64,000 nucleotides of DNA from Chryseobacterium formosum (GTDB lineage Bacteria > Bacteroidota > Bacteroidia > Flavobacteriales > Weeksellaceae), in assembly GCF_026460885.1 (NCBI RefSeq), contig NZ_JAOVZW010000008.1:62001-126000 (forward strand), read 5' to 3'. Shown here piece by piece: positions 35,346-44,133 of this stretch (positions are counted from its first letter, which is position 1; the number at the start of each line of letters is the position of its first letter). Under the pieces are notes generated by a model. It saw nothing but the letters and a program-made list of their open reading frames with translations, was not told the origin of the DNA and did no database searches. Both the position numbers and the translations under genes were made by a program.

Positions 35346-37553
35346 ATGAATTTTGTAGAATGTCATGATGAGCCCATCCATATTCCGGGCTACATACAAA
35401 GTTTTGGATACTTGATTGGCATTGACACAGCTTCTCTCGCCATCACTTTTTTTAGTGAAAATATTACAGATATTTTTCCAATAGAAGATTCCAGCGAGCT
35501 TTTTGGAAAGAAACTTTCACAGTTTCCTGAGGTTTTCCAGAACGTTATCAACTCGGAAATTTTTCAGGATGCAGGTTTTCTTGAAAGGAGAGAGAACGAA
35601 ACTTATTTTGACAAAATTTTTATAGGCGAAAAGCAGTATCATTTTTCTGTTTTTCGTGCAAATAATTATATTTTCCTTGAGTTTGAAGCAGTTTCTAAAA
35701 ATTCTCAGAAACGCATTACAAACAAATACGATAATTTTTATATTGTTGATAATGATCAGGAAATTTGGGATCAACTTCTAAATACCCTTTTCAACATCAT
35801 CAATTATGACCGCGTAATGGTCTATAAATTCATGAACGACGGTTCCGGGAAAGTAATTGCTGAGAAAACAAACAATCATCTTGAAAGTTATCTGGGACTT
35901 CATTATCCCGAACACGACATTCCGAGACAGGCGCGTGAATTGTACAAAAAAAAGAGAAAAAGAATATTTTCGAATGTTCATTCAGAGCCAGTTCGTATTT
36001 TGAGCCGTACAGAAACCGATATTGATCTTACTTTTGCGGCTTCAAGAGCAATGTCACCAATTCACGGTCAGTACATAAAAAATTCGGGAGCTTCTTCAAG
36101 TTTCAGTATTTCGATTATTATTGATGATAAATTGTGGGGATTGGTTACCTGCCAAAATTCTGAAGCCAAACATGTGGATCTTGAAGATCGCGTTCAGGCA
36201 GGAATTTTTACGGTTTTAGCGTCCAATGCTTATTCTTCTTTTAAGGCTAAAAAAGAATTAGGATATCGATTAGATTTAAATGAAAAATTAAGTTATTTAA
36301 AATCTGAATTTCTAAAACACGGAACTTTATTTGAATCTTTGGATGCCAATAAATGTGATTTGAGATCAATTCCAAAATCAGACGGATTGGCAATTGTTTC
36401 AGATAATGAGATCGTTACAGACGGAGTTACTCCTGATAAAGAAATCATTAATCATATTATTGACTGGGCATATCAAAATATTTCAGAGAATGTTTTTGTA
36501 AGCAATAGTTTTCTGAAAGATCACGGTAAAGAATTAAATTTAAGTTCAGACAGCGCCGGAATTATCATTTATTTTATTGAAAGAAGTAAAAAAGAAATTT
36601 TAATCTGGTTCAGAAAAGAGTTTGACGAACACATCAATTGGGCAGGAAATCCTGAGAAAAAAATCGATGTTTTTTCTAAAGATGGTATCGAGACTCAATT
36701 TGTTTCTCCACGTCAGTCTTTTGAGGTTTTTACAGAAAATATTAGAGGAAATTCTAAAAGATGGGGTTCTAAAAACGTGATTGCAGTAAATCTTATCCGT
36801 GATTTAGTTTTAGAAACTTCACATAAACAATATATTACAATTAAAAAACTGAATGATCAGTTGAAAAAAGTAAATGAAGAACTCGATAGTTTTTCGTACA
36901 CAATTTCACACGATTTGGGAACTCCGCTTACAGTGATGAAGCTGAATGCTCAAATGTTGCTTAAAAGCTTTGGAGAAACTTCAGACAAGAACAAAAATAA
37001 AATCAATTCTATCATCGATGAAATCGACAGTATGGCAGAAATGATGCAAAATGTTCTTCAGTTGAGTCGTGCAAAACACAGCGAAATTCAGCTTGAAAAT
37101 ATTGAGACCAATCCTACGATTCAGAAAATTACTGAGAATGCAAAAATGACATACGATGCACAGAAAAGTATTGTTGTTATCAAAGAATGTCCCGAAGTTT
37201 TGGCGGACAAAACAATGTTGCATCAGGTATTTTTAAATATCATTAATAATGCTGTAAAATATTCATCAGACCAGGAACAACCGATTATAGAAATCGAGGG
37301 AACTGAGCAGGGTGACAAAATCATTTACCGAATCAAAGACAACGGAATAGGAATTCCTGAAGAAAATAAACACAAGATGTTTAAAATTTTCAACCGAATG
37401 GATAATGCCAAAAAATTCAAAGGAAATGGAGTAGGATTATCTATTGTTCACAGAATTATGAACAGATTGGGCGGAAATGTAGATTACGAAAGCAGTAATG
37501 AGGGAACTTGTTTTATTTTAACGTTTCAAAAGCCTAAATTTGTGAAACTTTAA
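35346..37553 (+). CDS. bphP: Bacteriophytochrome sensor histidine kinase
   Basis: A 735-residue red/far-red light receptor. The biliverdin-binding Cys is at residue 6, just before HDEPIHIPGYIQSFGYLIG of the PAS domain (about 15-115). The GAF domain (about 135-300) carries the DIP motif (YPEHDIPRQARELY) and SPIHGQYIKNSGASSS. The PHY domain (about 320-500) has FRKEFDEHINWAGNP and SPRQSFEVF. HisKA has the phospho-acceptor His near residue 522 (YTISHDLGTPLTVM), and the HATPase has NIINNAVKYS, DNGIGIP and GNGVGLSIVHRIM. All key residues appear intact. A heme oxygenase gene follows by 13 bases and supplies the chromophore. No response regulator is encoded alongside. Confidence 0.96.
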   Translation: MNFVECHDEPIHIPGYIQSFGYLIGIDTASLAITFFSENITDIFPIEDSSELFGKKLSQFPEVFQNVINSEIFQDAGFLERRENETYFDKIFIGEKQYHFSVFRANNYIFLEFEAVSKNSQKRITNKYDNFYIVDNDQEIWDQLLNTLFNIINYDRVMVYKFMNDGSGKVIAEKTNNHLESYLGLHYPEHDIPRQARELYKKKRKRIFSNVHSEPVRILSRTETDIDLTFAASRAMSPIHGQYIKNSGASSSFSISIIIDDKLWGLVTCQNSEAKHVDLEDRVQAGIFTVLASNAYSSFKAKKELGYRLDLNEKLSYLKSEFLKHGTLFESLDANKCDLRSIPKSDGLAIVSDNEIVTDGVTPDKEIINHIIDWAYQNISENVFVSNSFLKDHGKELNLSSDSAGIIIYFIERSKKEILIWFRKEFDEHINWAGNPEKKIDVFSKDGIETQFVSPRQSFEVFTENIRGNSKRWGSKNVIAVNLIRDLVLETSHKQYITIKKLNDQLKKVNEELDSFSYTISHDLGTPLTVMKLNAQMLLKSFGETSDKNKNKINSIIDEIDSMAEMMQNVLQLSRAKHSEIQLENIETNPTIQKITENAKMTYDAQKSIVVIKECPEVLADKTMLHQVFLNIINNAVKYSSDQEQPIIEIEGTEQGDKIIYRIKDNGIGIPEENKHKMFKIFNRMDNAKKFKGNGVGLSIVHRIMNRLGGNVDYESSNEGTCFILTFQKPKFVKL

Positions 37554-37566
37554 ATGTTAAAAAACA

Positions 37567-38118
37567 ATGGTATCTGAGTATTTAAAACAAAACACTGCCG
37601 AGTTTCACGATGCAGCAGAAAAATTATTTAGTTCTGATAAAATTTTCAGCAAAACTTTCACTTTAGAAGATTACAAAAAAATCATCAATACCAATTATTT
37701 GATGCTTCTTCACAGTGAAAACAAAATATTCAACAGTCTTTCTGATAAATTCAGCGAGAAACTTCAGTTAGATCAAAGAGTTAAGCTTCCATTAATTGAA
37801 AAGGATTTGGCAAGTTTAGCTTTAGAAAACCAAACGGCTTCTCACGATTTTGAATTGGCAAACGAGCACGAAGCTTTGGGAGCAATGTATGTAATTGAAG
37901 GTTCTACTTTAGGTGGAAACGTTATTGCAAAACAGCTTTCAAAAACGGAAGGTTTTGATGATGTTACGTTCAACTTCTTCGGATGCTATCAGGAAAATAC
38001 AGGGCCGATGTGGAAAAACTTTAAAGAGGTTTTAGACACTGAAGTTACTGAAGAAAACTACAACGAAGTGTTATCCGGAGCTAAAAAATTATATACGTTT
38101 TTACTAAACGTTAATTAA
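37567..38118 (+). CDS. bphO: Biliverdin-producing heme oxygenase
   Basis: A 183-residue enzyme that opens heme to biliverdin IX-alpha, CO and iron, using reductant from the cell. The proximal His lies in TAEFHDAAEKLF (residue 14). The distal-helix Gly motif is visible in EHEALGAMYVIEGSTLGGNVIAKQL. Its position 13 bases after the phytochrome gene makes a chromophore supply role much more likely than iron acquisition. A strong terminator follows. Confidence 0.95.
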   Translation: MVSEYLKQNTAEFHDAAEKLFSSDKIFSKTFTLEDYKKIINTNYLMLLHSENKIFNSLSDKFSEKLQLDQRVKLPLIEKDLASLALENQTASHDFELANEHEALGAMYVIEGSTLGGNVIAKQLSKTEGFDDVTFNFFGCYQENTGPMWKNFKEVLDTEVTEENYNEVLSGAKKLYTFLLNVN

Positions 38119-38137
38119 TTTTCTTAAATAATAATTA

Positions 38138-38175
38138 AAATTCCCGAAAAATTGCTCAATTTTTCGGGAATTTGT
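38138..38175 (+). terminator. Terminator of the phytochrome-heme oxygenase operon
   Basis: A long near-perfect stem (AAATTCCCGAAAAATT with AATTTTTCGGGAATTT, loop GCTC) ends the bphP-bphO unit. Confidence 0.8.
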
Positions 38176-38182
38176 ACATTTG
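38175..38182 (+). promoter_or_regulatory. TAnnTTTG -7 element for mdh
   Basis: TACATTTG directly after the terminator stem, 44 bases upstream of the mdh ATG. Confidence 0.55.
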
Positions 38183-38226
38183 GGAAGCAAAAAATTAAAC
38201 TAACAAAAATAAATAATAAATAGATT

Positions 38227-39153
38227 ATGAAAGTAACCGTAGTAGGTGCAGGTGCTGTAGGAGCAAGTTGTGCAGAATACATCGCAATGAAAGACTTCTG
38301 TTCAGAAGTAGTTTTAGTAGATATTAAAGAAGGTTTTGCTGAAGGAAAAGCAATGGACTTGATGCAGACTGCATCTTTGAACGGATTTGATACAAAAATT
38401 ACAGGAACAACAGGAGATTACAGCAAAACAGCAGGTTCTCACGTTGCAGTAATCACTTCTGGTATCCCAAGAAAACCGGGAATGACTAGAGAAGAATTAA
38501 TTGGTATCAACGCGGGAATTGTAAAAGAAGTTACTGAAAATTTAGTAAAAAATTCTCCTGAGGTAATCATCATCGTGGTTTCTAACCCAATGGATACGAT
38601 GACTTATTTGGTACACAAAACTTCAGGTCTTCCTAAGCACAAAATCATCGGTATGGGTGGTGCTCTAGATTCTGCAAGATTCAAATACAGATTGGCTGAA
38701 GCTTTAGAAGCTCCAATCTCTGACGTAGACGGAATGGTAATCGCTGCTCACAGTGATACTGGGATGCTTCCTTTATTAAGCAAAGCGACAAGAAACGGAG
38801 TTCCTGTAACTGAGTTCCTTGACGAAGCTAAACAAAAATATGTAATTGAAGAAACTAAAGTTGGTGGAGCTACATTGACTAAATTATTAGGAACTTCAGC
38901 TTGGTATGCACCAGGTGCGGCAGTTTCTGTAATGGTTCAGGCGATTGCTTGTGATCAAAAGAAAATGATTCCTTGTTCATTAATGCTTGATGGAGAATAT
39001 GGCGAAAGCGATATCTGTTTAGGTGTTCCTGCAATTATCGGGAAAAACGGTGTTGAAAGTATTGTCAACATTTCTTTAACTGAAGAGGAAAAAGCTAAAT
39101 TTGCTGAAGCTGCACAAGCGGTAAGAGAAGTAAATGGAGATTTAAAATTCTAA
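38227..39153 (+). CDS. mdh: Malate dehydrogenase
   Basis: A 308-residue NAD-dependent enzyme of the LDH-like MDH group, interconverting malate and oxaloacetate in the TCA cycle. The Rossmann motif VVGAGAVGASCAEY is at the N-terminus. The substrate-loop motif SGIPRKPGMTREEL carries the Arg pair, and MGGALDSARFKYRLAE and the catalytic His in VIAAHSDTGMLPL are seen. Arg after two residues of the PRKPG loop indicates malate rather than lactate specificity. It is a single gene with its own promoter and terminator. Confidence 0.95.
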   Translation: MKVTVVGAGAVGASCAEYIAMKDFCSEVVLVDIKEGFAEGKAMDLMQTASLNGFDTKITGTTGDYSKTAGSHVAVITSGIPRKPGMTREELIGINAGIVKEVTENLVKNSPEVIIIVVSNPMDTMTYLVHKTSGLPKHKIIGMGGALDSARFKYRLAEALEAPISDVDGMVIAAHSDTGMLPLLSKATRNGVPVTEFLDEAKQKYVIEETKVGGATLTKLLGTSAWYAPGAAVSVMVQAIACDQKKMIPCSLMLDGEYGESDICLGVPAIIGKNGVESIVNISLTEEEKAKFAEAAQAVREVNGDLKF

Positions 39154-39175
39154 TTAATTAGAGATTTACATAAAT

Positions 39176-39208
39176 GAAATCCGTGCTCGAAAGAGTGCGG
39201 ATTTTTTA
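39176..39208 (+). terminator. mdh terminator
   Basis: A ten- to eleven-base stem (AATCCGTGCTC with GAGTGCGGATT, GAAA loop) is followed by a T run. Confidence 0.8.
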
Positions 39209-39221
39209 TTGACTTAAAACA

Positions 39222-39252
39222 ATAAAAGTGATTCATTTGAATCACTTTTAAT
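39222..39252. terminator. Palindrome between mdh and the convergent ABC genes
   Basis: Inverted repeat AAAAGTGATTC with GAATCACTTTT and a short loop. It is placed to stop transcription of the minus-strand ABC operon. Confidence 0.65.
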
Positions 39253-39273
39253 TTTGAATAATATAAATAAATT

Positions 39274-40119
39274 CTACCAGTCTCTCTTTTTAAGAATCAG
39301 GTAAGATCCGAAAATAAATAATCCGCACCAAACTAAACAAGCAACAAGGCTTTCTGTAGGGTAAGTAAATTCATATTTTAAACCCATCATTTTTGCCATA
39401 TTTAATCTCATCATCGGATTGGGGATTAAACTCGACATACTTTCTAATGGTAAAAGTTTGCTGAAGAAAAATCCGTTCTGAAAGATTTCGTTTCTTTCCG
39501 CAGCCTGCGTTCCTGCTACTTTTGTATAAGTTTCAATTCCTCCGATAACAGATTCGCCGATCCAGATTACAAAAAATGCTAAGAAAACAAATACCGATTT
39601 TCTCAGTAAAATGGATAAAAACATTAAGAAACAGAAAAAAGAGAAAAGTTTAAGGAAGTAATTTCCAATGAAAAATATTTCTTTGTAAACTAACGCTGAT
39701 TCTGTAGAAGTTGAATATTGATACCCTAAAAATATTGTGATTACAAAAACTAGAACAGTAGAAATTAGTGTGAAAATAGCAATAGTCAATAATTTAGAAC
39801 CAATAAATTCTTCTCTGCTCAAACCGTCAATTGTATTTTGTTTAAACATTCTGTTGCTAAATTCCTGACAAATAGAAAATACAATGATTAAACCAAGGAA
39901 AATCTTTAGTAAAGCGACAGTCCAGGTTGTAAAATTCCAAATTTCGGGGAAATTATACATTCCTTGCTCTTTCAAATTAATCGTACTGCCGAAAAGTTTT
40001 AAATCAATCAAGCCAATACAAAGAAAAACGATTAATATTGCAAAATACAGTATTGTGAAAACCTTAAACGGCGTGTAATTCAGGTTTTTATAATATTCTA
40101 ATTTTAATAATTTCATCAT
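39274..40119 (-). CDS. ABC transporter permease (ABC-2 type)
   Basis: A 281-residue membrane protein with six hydrophobic segments (for example FTILYFAILIVFLCIGLIDL and WTVALLKIFLGLIIVFSICQEF). The conserved ABC-2 stretch FSNRMFKQNTIDGLSREEFIGSK lies after TM2. It starts two bases after the stop of its ATPase gene. Such pairs export lipids, peptides or antibiotics, or act in gliding/NatAB-like transport; the substrate is not clear. Confidence 0.85.
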   Translation of the reverse strand: MMKLLKLEYYKNLNYTPFKVFTILYFAILIVFLCIGLIDLKLFGSTINLKEQGMYNFPEIWNFTTWTVALLKIFLGLIIVFSICQEFSNRMFKQNTIDGLSREEFIGSKLLTIAIFTLISTVLVFVITIFLGYQYSTSTESALVYKEIFFIGNYFLKLFSFFCFLMFLSILLRKSVFVFLAFFVIWIGESVIGGIETYTKVAGTQAAERNEIFQNGFFFSKLLPLESMSSLIPNPMMRLNMAKMMGLKYEFTYPTESLVACLVWCGLFIFGSYLILKKRDW

Positions 40120-40121
40120 GA

Positions 40122-41024
40122 TTAATTAGTGTTTTTTACAAGTTCAAGGAATTGATTTTCAAGAGATTTCTTTTTCTTCGCCAAATGAGAAAGGAAAATA
40201 CCTTTTTCGGCAAGTTTCTGATTTAAAGCTGAAGCAGAAATTGAGGCGTCATCACGAATCTGTGCTTTAATCAAATCCCCTTCAGTAACAACAGAAGTAA
40301 ACCATTGTAATTCTTCCAAAGCTGTCAAAAGGGCAGCATTATTATCCGCTTTTAATTCAAAAAAGCCTTGATTACTGGTCATTTCATCTACTCTTCCAGA
40401 ATAAATCGCATTTCCTTCTTTTAAAACAATCACATGACTACAAATCTTTTCGATTTCATCCAAAAGGTGACTTGCAATGATGATGGTAATTCCCTGTTTT
40501 GCAATTGAATTGATAATTTCTCTGATCTGAATAATTCCTTCAGGATCCAAACCGTTTGTCGGTTCATCCAAAATCAAAACTTCAGGATTATTAAGCAAAG
40601 CAGAAGCAATTGCCAAACGCTGTTTCATCCCTAAAGAAAAGGTTTTGAAGGTATCTTTTTTTCTTTCTAAAAGTTTCACCGTATTCAAAACTTCATCAAT
40701 TCTCGAAAACGGCGTTCCCTTAATTTCGGCAACAATTTTCAAATTGGTTTCTGCACTTAAATAAGGATAGAAATTGGGCTGCTCGATGATAGCTCCGATT
40801 TTTTTAAGTGTTTCAGGATCAGTTCCTTTTTTGCCAAACCAAAACCAATCTCCGCTTGTAGGATTGATTGTCGAAAGAAGCATTCCGAAAGTAGTAGATT
40901 TTCCGCTTCCGTTTGGTCCGAGAAGTCCGTAAACATTACCTCTTTCTACGTCGAAGGAAATATTATTAACTACGACTCTCTTGAATTTTTTCGTCAGATT
41001 TTTTACTGATAAAACTTTTTCCAT
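40122..41024 (-). CDS. ABC transporter ATP-binding protein
   Basis: A 300-residue ATPase. Walker A is GPNGSGKST, the signature is FSLGMKQRL, Walker B is VLILDEPTNGLDPEG and the switch His follows in IIASHLLDEI. The C-terminal 80 residues are typical of CcmA/NatA-type exporters. It pairs with the permease two bases downstream. Confidence 0.92.
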   Translation of the reverse strand: MEKVLSVKNLTKKFKRVVVNNISFDVERGNVYGLLGPNGSGKSTTFGMLLSTINPTSGDWFWFGKKGTDPETLKKIGAIIEQPNFYPYLSAETNLKIVAEIKGTPFSRIDEVLNTVKLLERKKDTFKTFSLGMKQRLAIASALLNNPEVLILDEPTNGLDPEGIIQIREIINSIAKQGITIIIASHLLDEIEKICSHVIVLKEGNAIYSGRVDEMTSNQGFFELKADNNAALLTALEELQWFTSVVTEGDLIKAQIRDDASISASALNQKLAEKGIFLSHLAKKKKSLENQFLELVKNTN

Positions 41025-41100
41025 GTAGATTTGTTATATATCCTAATAGGTTTCTCTTTTTCGTGAAATGTTACAAGTTTGTTAAAATAATTTGTAAATG

Positions 41101-41142
41101 ATGAATTATGAATTATGAATTATGAATTATGAATTATGAATT
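41101..41142. repeat. Tandem heptamer array, six copies of ATGAATT
   Basis: Six perfect head-to-tail copies. It lies in the gap between the divergent ABC operon and the AAA ATPase gene, and nine bases from a second, unrelated heptamer array. Confidence 0.95.
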
Positions 41143-41151
41143 ATTTTTGCC

Positions 41152-41186
41152 TAACTTCTAACTTCTAACTTCTAACTTCTAACTTC
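41152..41186. repeat. Tandem heptamer array, five copies of TAACTTC
   Basis: Five perfect copies ending 24 bases before the TAAATTTG -7 element of the AAA ATPase gene, so the array covers or abuts the -33 region. Confidence 0.95.
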
Positions 41187-41210
41187 TATCCCATCTTTCA
41201 AAAAAATCAT

Positions 41211-41218
41211 TAAATTTG
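41211..41218 (+). promoter_or_regulatory. TAnnTTTG -7 element for the AAA ATPase gene
   Basis: TAAATTTG ends 16 bases before ATG 41235, directly downstream of the heptamer arrays. Confidence 0.6.
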
Positions 41219-41234
41219 AATTAAAGATGTTTGT

Positions 41235-42590
41235 ATGAAGTTAATCCAGCTTGCAAAAGAATTGAATGTTTCCGCAGAAGCTATCAAACAGTTTATTCAG
41301 GATTTTGATCTTGATTTGATCGACTGTATTTCGACCAATTTTGAAGTGAAAGAAGATTTTGAAAAATTTGCCCGTGAAAATGTAGATTTTTTAAAACAAT
41401 ATGAAGAAGATTTAGATGAAAATAAAACCGTCGAGCAAATTGCAGAAACCATCAATCAGCCTAAAGATAAAATAGAAAAAGCAATTGAAGAAAATCCATC
41501 AAATATTTTCGATAACGGATTTTTCCGTTCATCGATTTCAAGTTATGGAATTGATCAGAAATTAGGTGGGAATTACAAATTCGTTTATAATTATTTTGGA
41601 AATAAAACCAGTCTTCAGCAACGTGATTTTATCGGTTACAGAGATCTGTTCTTTTATATTTCTGGAATTTTAGAACCGTTTTTAAATCCGCAGCAGATTA
41701 AAGATTGGGGAATTAATAAACCGGCAGGAATTGTTTTATATGGTCCTCCCGGAAGCGGAAAGATTTTTTGGGCAAACAAAATTGCTGAAATTATCAGTTA
41801 TAAATTTAAAGAAGTCAAGAAACATTATCTCGGAATTTCTTTCGTTGATGGAAATGAAACCAACTTCAATGATTTTCTGGTAAAAATGATGAAAGAAGAT
41901 AAAGTTTTGCTGTTCTTAGAAGATTTTGACGAAATTATGATGGCGAGAAAAGCTGAAAACGATGTTGCTTCCTGTAATCTTGAATCTCAGGAAGTAATTC
42001 TCCATCATATTTCAAAGTTTGAAAGCGAAGAAGTCTTAATGGTGGGTTCAGCGAATACAGTTGCAGATATTGACGAAGAAATTCTTGCACCCGGAAGATT
42101 TGATGTTCTGGTTCCTGTTTTCCCGCCAAATGCTGCGGAAAGATCTGAGATTATTTTGTATTCAATGACTAAAAATCTCGATAAAGATTCGCTTCTTTTT
42201 AAAATTCTTAAAAACAATAAAGCAGATAAAATTCCTTTCTGGAATAATATTGCCTCAAAAATGAAGGTTTTCAGCAACACAATGCTCATTGATTTTACCC
42301 AAAGTTTAAAAAAACGTATTAAAAACCGTTACCAAAGAGTGAAAAATGAGAAAATGATCATTGATGATGTTCTTTTAAACGGAGCTTTGCGTGATGCGGC
42401 AGCAAAATTAACGGAAGAATATCTTACTCAGATTGCCCAATTTTTGAGCGATGTCATTATTAATAATCTTGATGATTTCCAAATGAGAATTCATGCTTTA
42501 AAATCAGAATTGGAAACTTATCAGGAGGTTGAAACGCCGAGAAGAGAAATTGGTTTTCAGCATAATGATGAGGACGAAAAAAAGAAATAG
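41235..42590 (+). CDS. AAA family ATPase with degenerate catalytic motifs
   Basis: A 451-residue protein. Residues 1-50 (MKLIQLAKELNVSAEAIKQF) resemble the IF-2 N-terminal or DNA-binding-like domain, and a charged linker follows. The AAA core spans about 130-320. Walker A reads GPPGSGKI (170-177), with Ile in place of the Thr/Ser that binds Mg2+. Walker B reads LLFLEDFDEI instead of the usual FIDEID, so the acidic pair is swapped to Glu-Asp. Sensor 1 is GSANTVADID and the Arg-finger region is APGRFDVL, having lost the second Arg. These changes suggest weak or no ATP hydrolysis, so a regulatory or scaffold role is possible. The partner is unknown. Expression may vary with the heptamer arrays upstream. 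Confidence 0.8.
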   Translation: MKLIQLAKELNVSAEAIKQFIQDFDLDLIDCISTNFEVKEDFEKFARENVDFLKQYEEDLDENKTVEQIAETINQPKDKIEKAIEENPSNIFDNGFFRSSISSYGIDQKLGGNYKFVYNYFGNKTSLQQRDFIGYRDLFFYISGILEPFLNPQQIKDWGINKPAGIVLYGPPGSGKIFWANKIAEIISYKFKEVKKHYLGISFVDGNETNFNDFLVKMMKEDKVLLFLEDFDEIMMARKAENDVASCNLESQEVILHHISKFESEEVLMVGSANTVADIDEEILAPGRFDVLVPVFPPNAAERSEIILYSMTKNLDKDSLLFKILKNNKADKIPFWNNIASKMKVFSNTMLIDFTQSLKKRIKNRYQRVKNEKMIIDDVLLNGALRDAAAKLTEEYLTQIAQFLSDVIINNLDDFQMRIHALKSELETYQEVETPRREIGFQHNDEDEKKK

Positions 42591-42616
42591 ATTTTCTTTT
42601 AATTAAAAAATATAGA

Positions 42617-42662
42617 TTTCCATCACTGTTTGATTTAAAAAATCGTGATGGATTTTTTTTGG
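42617..42662 (+). terminator. Terminator of the AAA ATPase gene
   Basis: Eight-base stem TCCATCAC with GTGATGGA, inner stem GATTT/AAATC, followed by eight T. Confidence 0.8.
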
Positions 42663-42934
42663 TTTAAATCTAAAACAATCAGTGAGTACAAAATTTTACT
42701 TCAATCTCATTTTGCTTCAGTGTAAATATTTTTAAATTATCACTTTTTGCTCATTGTAAATTTTTCATATTATTTCTATATTCTGTAAATTTTCTGTTTT
42801 TATTTTAAATTTTTGCTGACATAAATTGTATTGAATTGTTTAAATTCTGGTTTTATATCAATTCTACAGGCGGTGAGTATGTATTGAGTATGTACTTTCT
42901 ACGCTCAGAGTAGTACTTTTCAGAGGTCTTCTAA

Positions 42935-42942
42935 TATATTTG
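42935..42942 (+). promoter_or_regulatory. TAnnTTTG -7 element for the 319-residue T9SS protein gene
   Basis: TATATTTG with a leader of about 60 bases before ATG 43009. Confidence 0.5.
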
Positions 42943-43008
42943 TTGAGGTTTTGATTCTAAGAGAAGCTTAACTTATTCTAAAAACTAATCTACATTAAAA
43001 TAAAAATT

Positions 43009-43968
43009 ATGAAAAGAAAGCTACTCTCTTTAGGTGTTGTTTTAACTTTGGCTCAGTTGAATGCACAAACTTATCAGTCGTTAACGGTTACTGGATTTAA
43101 TGCAGATGTTATTGCAAACGGAGTGGGTCCGTCTTTGAATTCTACAACCATGAGTTTAGATAAAGACACCGATAATTTCGCATATATGTCGAGAGATTTT
43201 AAAGTAAATTCTTCGGCAACGGCTTTAACTTACGGATTGCCTGAAAATGGTTTAATTACTTCTGCAGTGACAACAACAAGTGGATTAACCTATCAAATGG
43301 CTTCTTATTCAGAAAATAATTCTTTGAGACTTCCCAATGCAAACGATGCAGGTACACTAACTTTAGCGACGCCAAAAGCAGCAAATAATCTTTACGTTTT
43401 GGCTGTAAGTGGAAGTGGAGATTCAACGGGTGATATTACCGTTAATTTTCAGGATGGAACAACACAGGTTTTTGCCAGTACAAATTTTCAGGATTGGTAT
43501 GGTGGAACTAATGCGGCAATTCAAGGAATTGGCAGAATCAACAGAGCTACAAATGCTTTAGATGCAGCAGGTGGTACAAACCCAAGAATTTATCAGATCA
43601 CGTTAGCGATAAGTGCTGCAAATCAAAGTAAATTAATCACTTCAGTTACCGTTAAAAAAACATCTACGGCTGCAACGGTAATTAATGTTTTTGGAATTTC
43701 TGCGCAGGTTACTAATTTATCTGTTTCAGATGCGAAAAAAGTTAAAGAAAAATCAGTTTATCCAAATCCATTTTCAAGTGAGTTGAATTTGGTGAATGTT
43801 TCAGATGTTTCTTCAATCGAAATTTTAGATTTTTCAGGAAAATCAATTAAAACTAATATTCAGCCTGAATCAAAATTAGATCTTTCATCTTTAGATAAAG
43901 GAAATTATATTTTGGTTCTAAAAAATAAAAACGGAACATTAACATCTCAAAAACTTGTTAAGAAATAA
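43009..43968 (+). CDS. T9SS type A sorting domain protein
   Basis: A 319-residue exported protein (signal peptide MKRKLLSLGVVLTLAQLNAQ). The central part (about 22-240) is Thr/Ser/Asn-rich beta sandwich without a recognised family. The C-terminus (about 250-319) is a T9SS type A domain (KSVYPNPFSSELNLV, LSSLDKGNYILVLKNKNG, final VKK). It should be a surface or secreted protein. Its function is unknown. Confidence 0.85.
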   Translation: MKRKLLSLGVVLTLAQLNAQTYQSLTVTGFNADVIANGVGPSLNSTTMSLDKDTDNFAYMSRDFKVNSSATALTYGLPENGLITSAVTTTSGLTYQMASYSENNSLRLPNANDAGTLTLATPKAANNLYVLAVSGSGDSTGDITVNFQDGTTQVFASTNFQDWYGGTNAAIQGIGRINRATNALDAAGGTNPRIYQITLAISAANQSKLITSVTVKKTSTAATVINVFGISAQVTNLSVSDAKKVKEKSVYPNPFSSELNLVNVSDVSSIEILDFSGKSIKTNIQPESKLDLSSLDKGNYILVLKNKNGTLTSQKLVKK

Positions 43969-44022
43969 GATAGAGTTTTTTTCACTTTGATTATTATATA
44001 ATTTACGAACAATCATTGTGCA

Positions 44023-44060
44023 ATAAGCCGGTTTTAATTAATCGGCTTGTTTCTTTTTAA
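44023..44060 (+). terminator. Terminator of the 319-residue T9SS protein gene
   Basis: Stem AAGCCG with CGGCTT (44025-44048) is followed by T-rich sequence. Confidence 0.6.
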
Positions 44061-44133
44061 TAGCCTTACATTTTTTAAGATTTTGATAAATATGTGGTTA
44101 AATTTAACTACTTTTTACCAATAATTCTTACTC

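Larger units (their letters stand above)
42591..43008. other. Intergenic region with terminator, direct repeat and promoter
   Basis: It holds the AAA gene terminator (42619-42661), a GAGTATGTA direct repeat near 42875-42893 and a TATATTTG element at 42935. No gene is seen. Confidence 0.6.

Noticed and set aside
41101..41186. CRISPR array
   Set aside because: Repeats are only seven bases with no spacers; they are simple tandem repeats.
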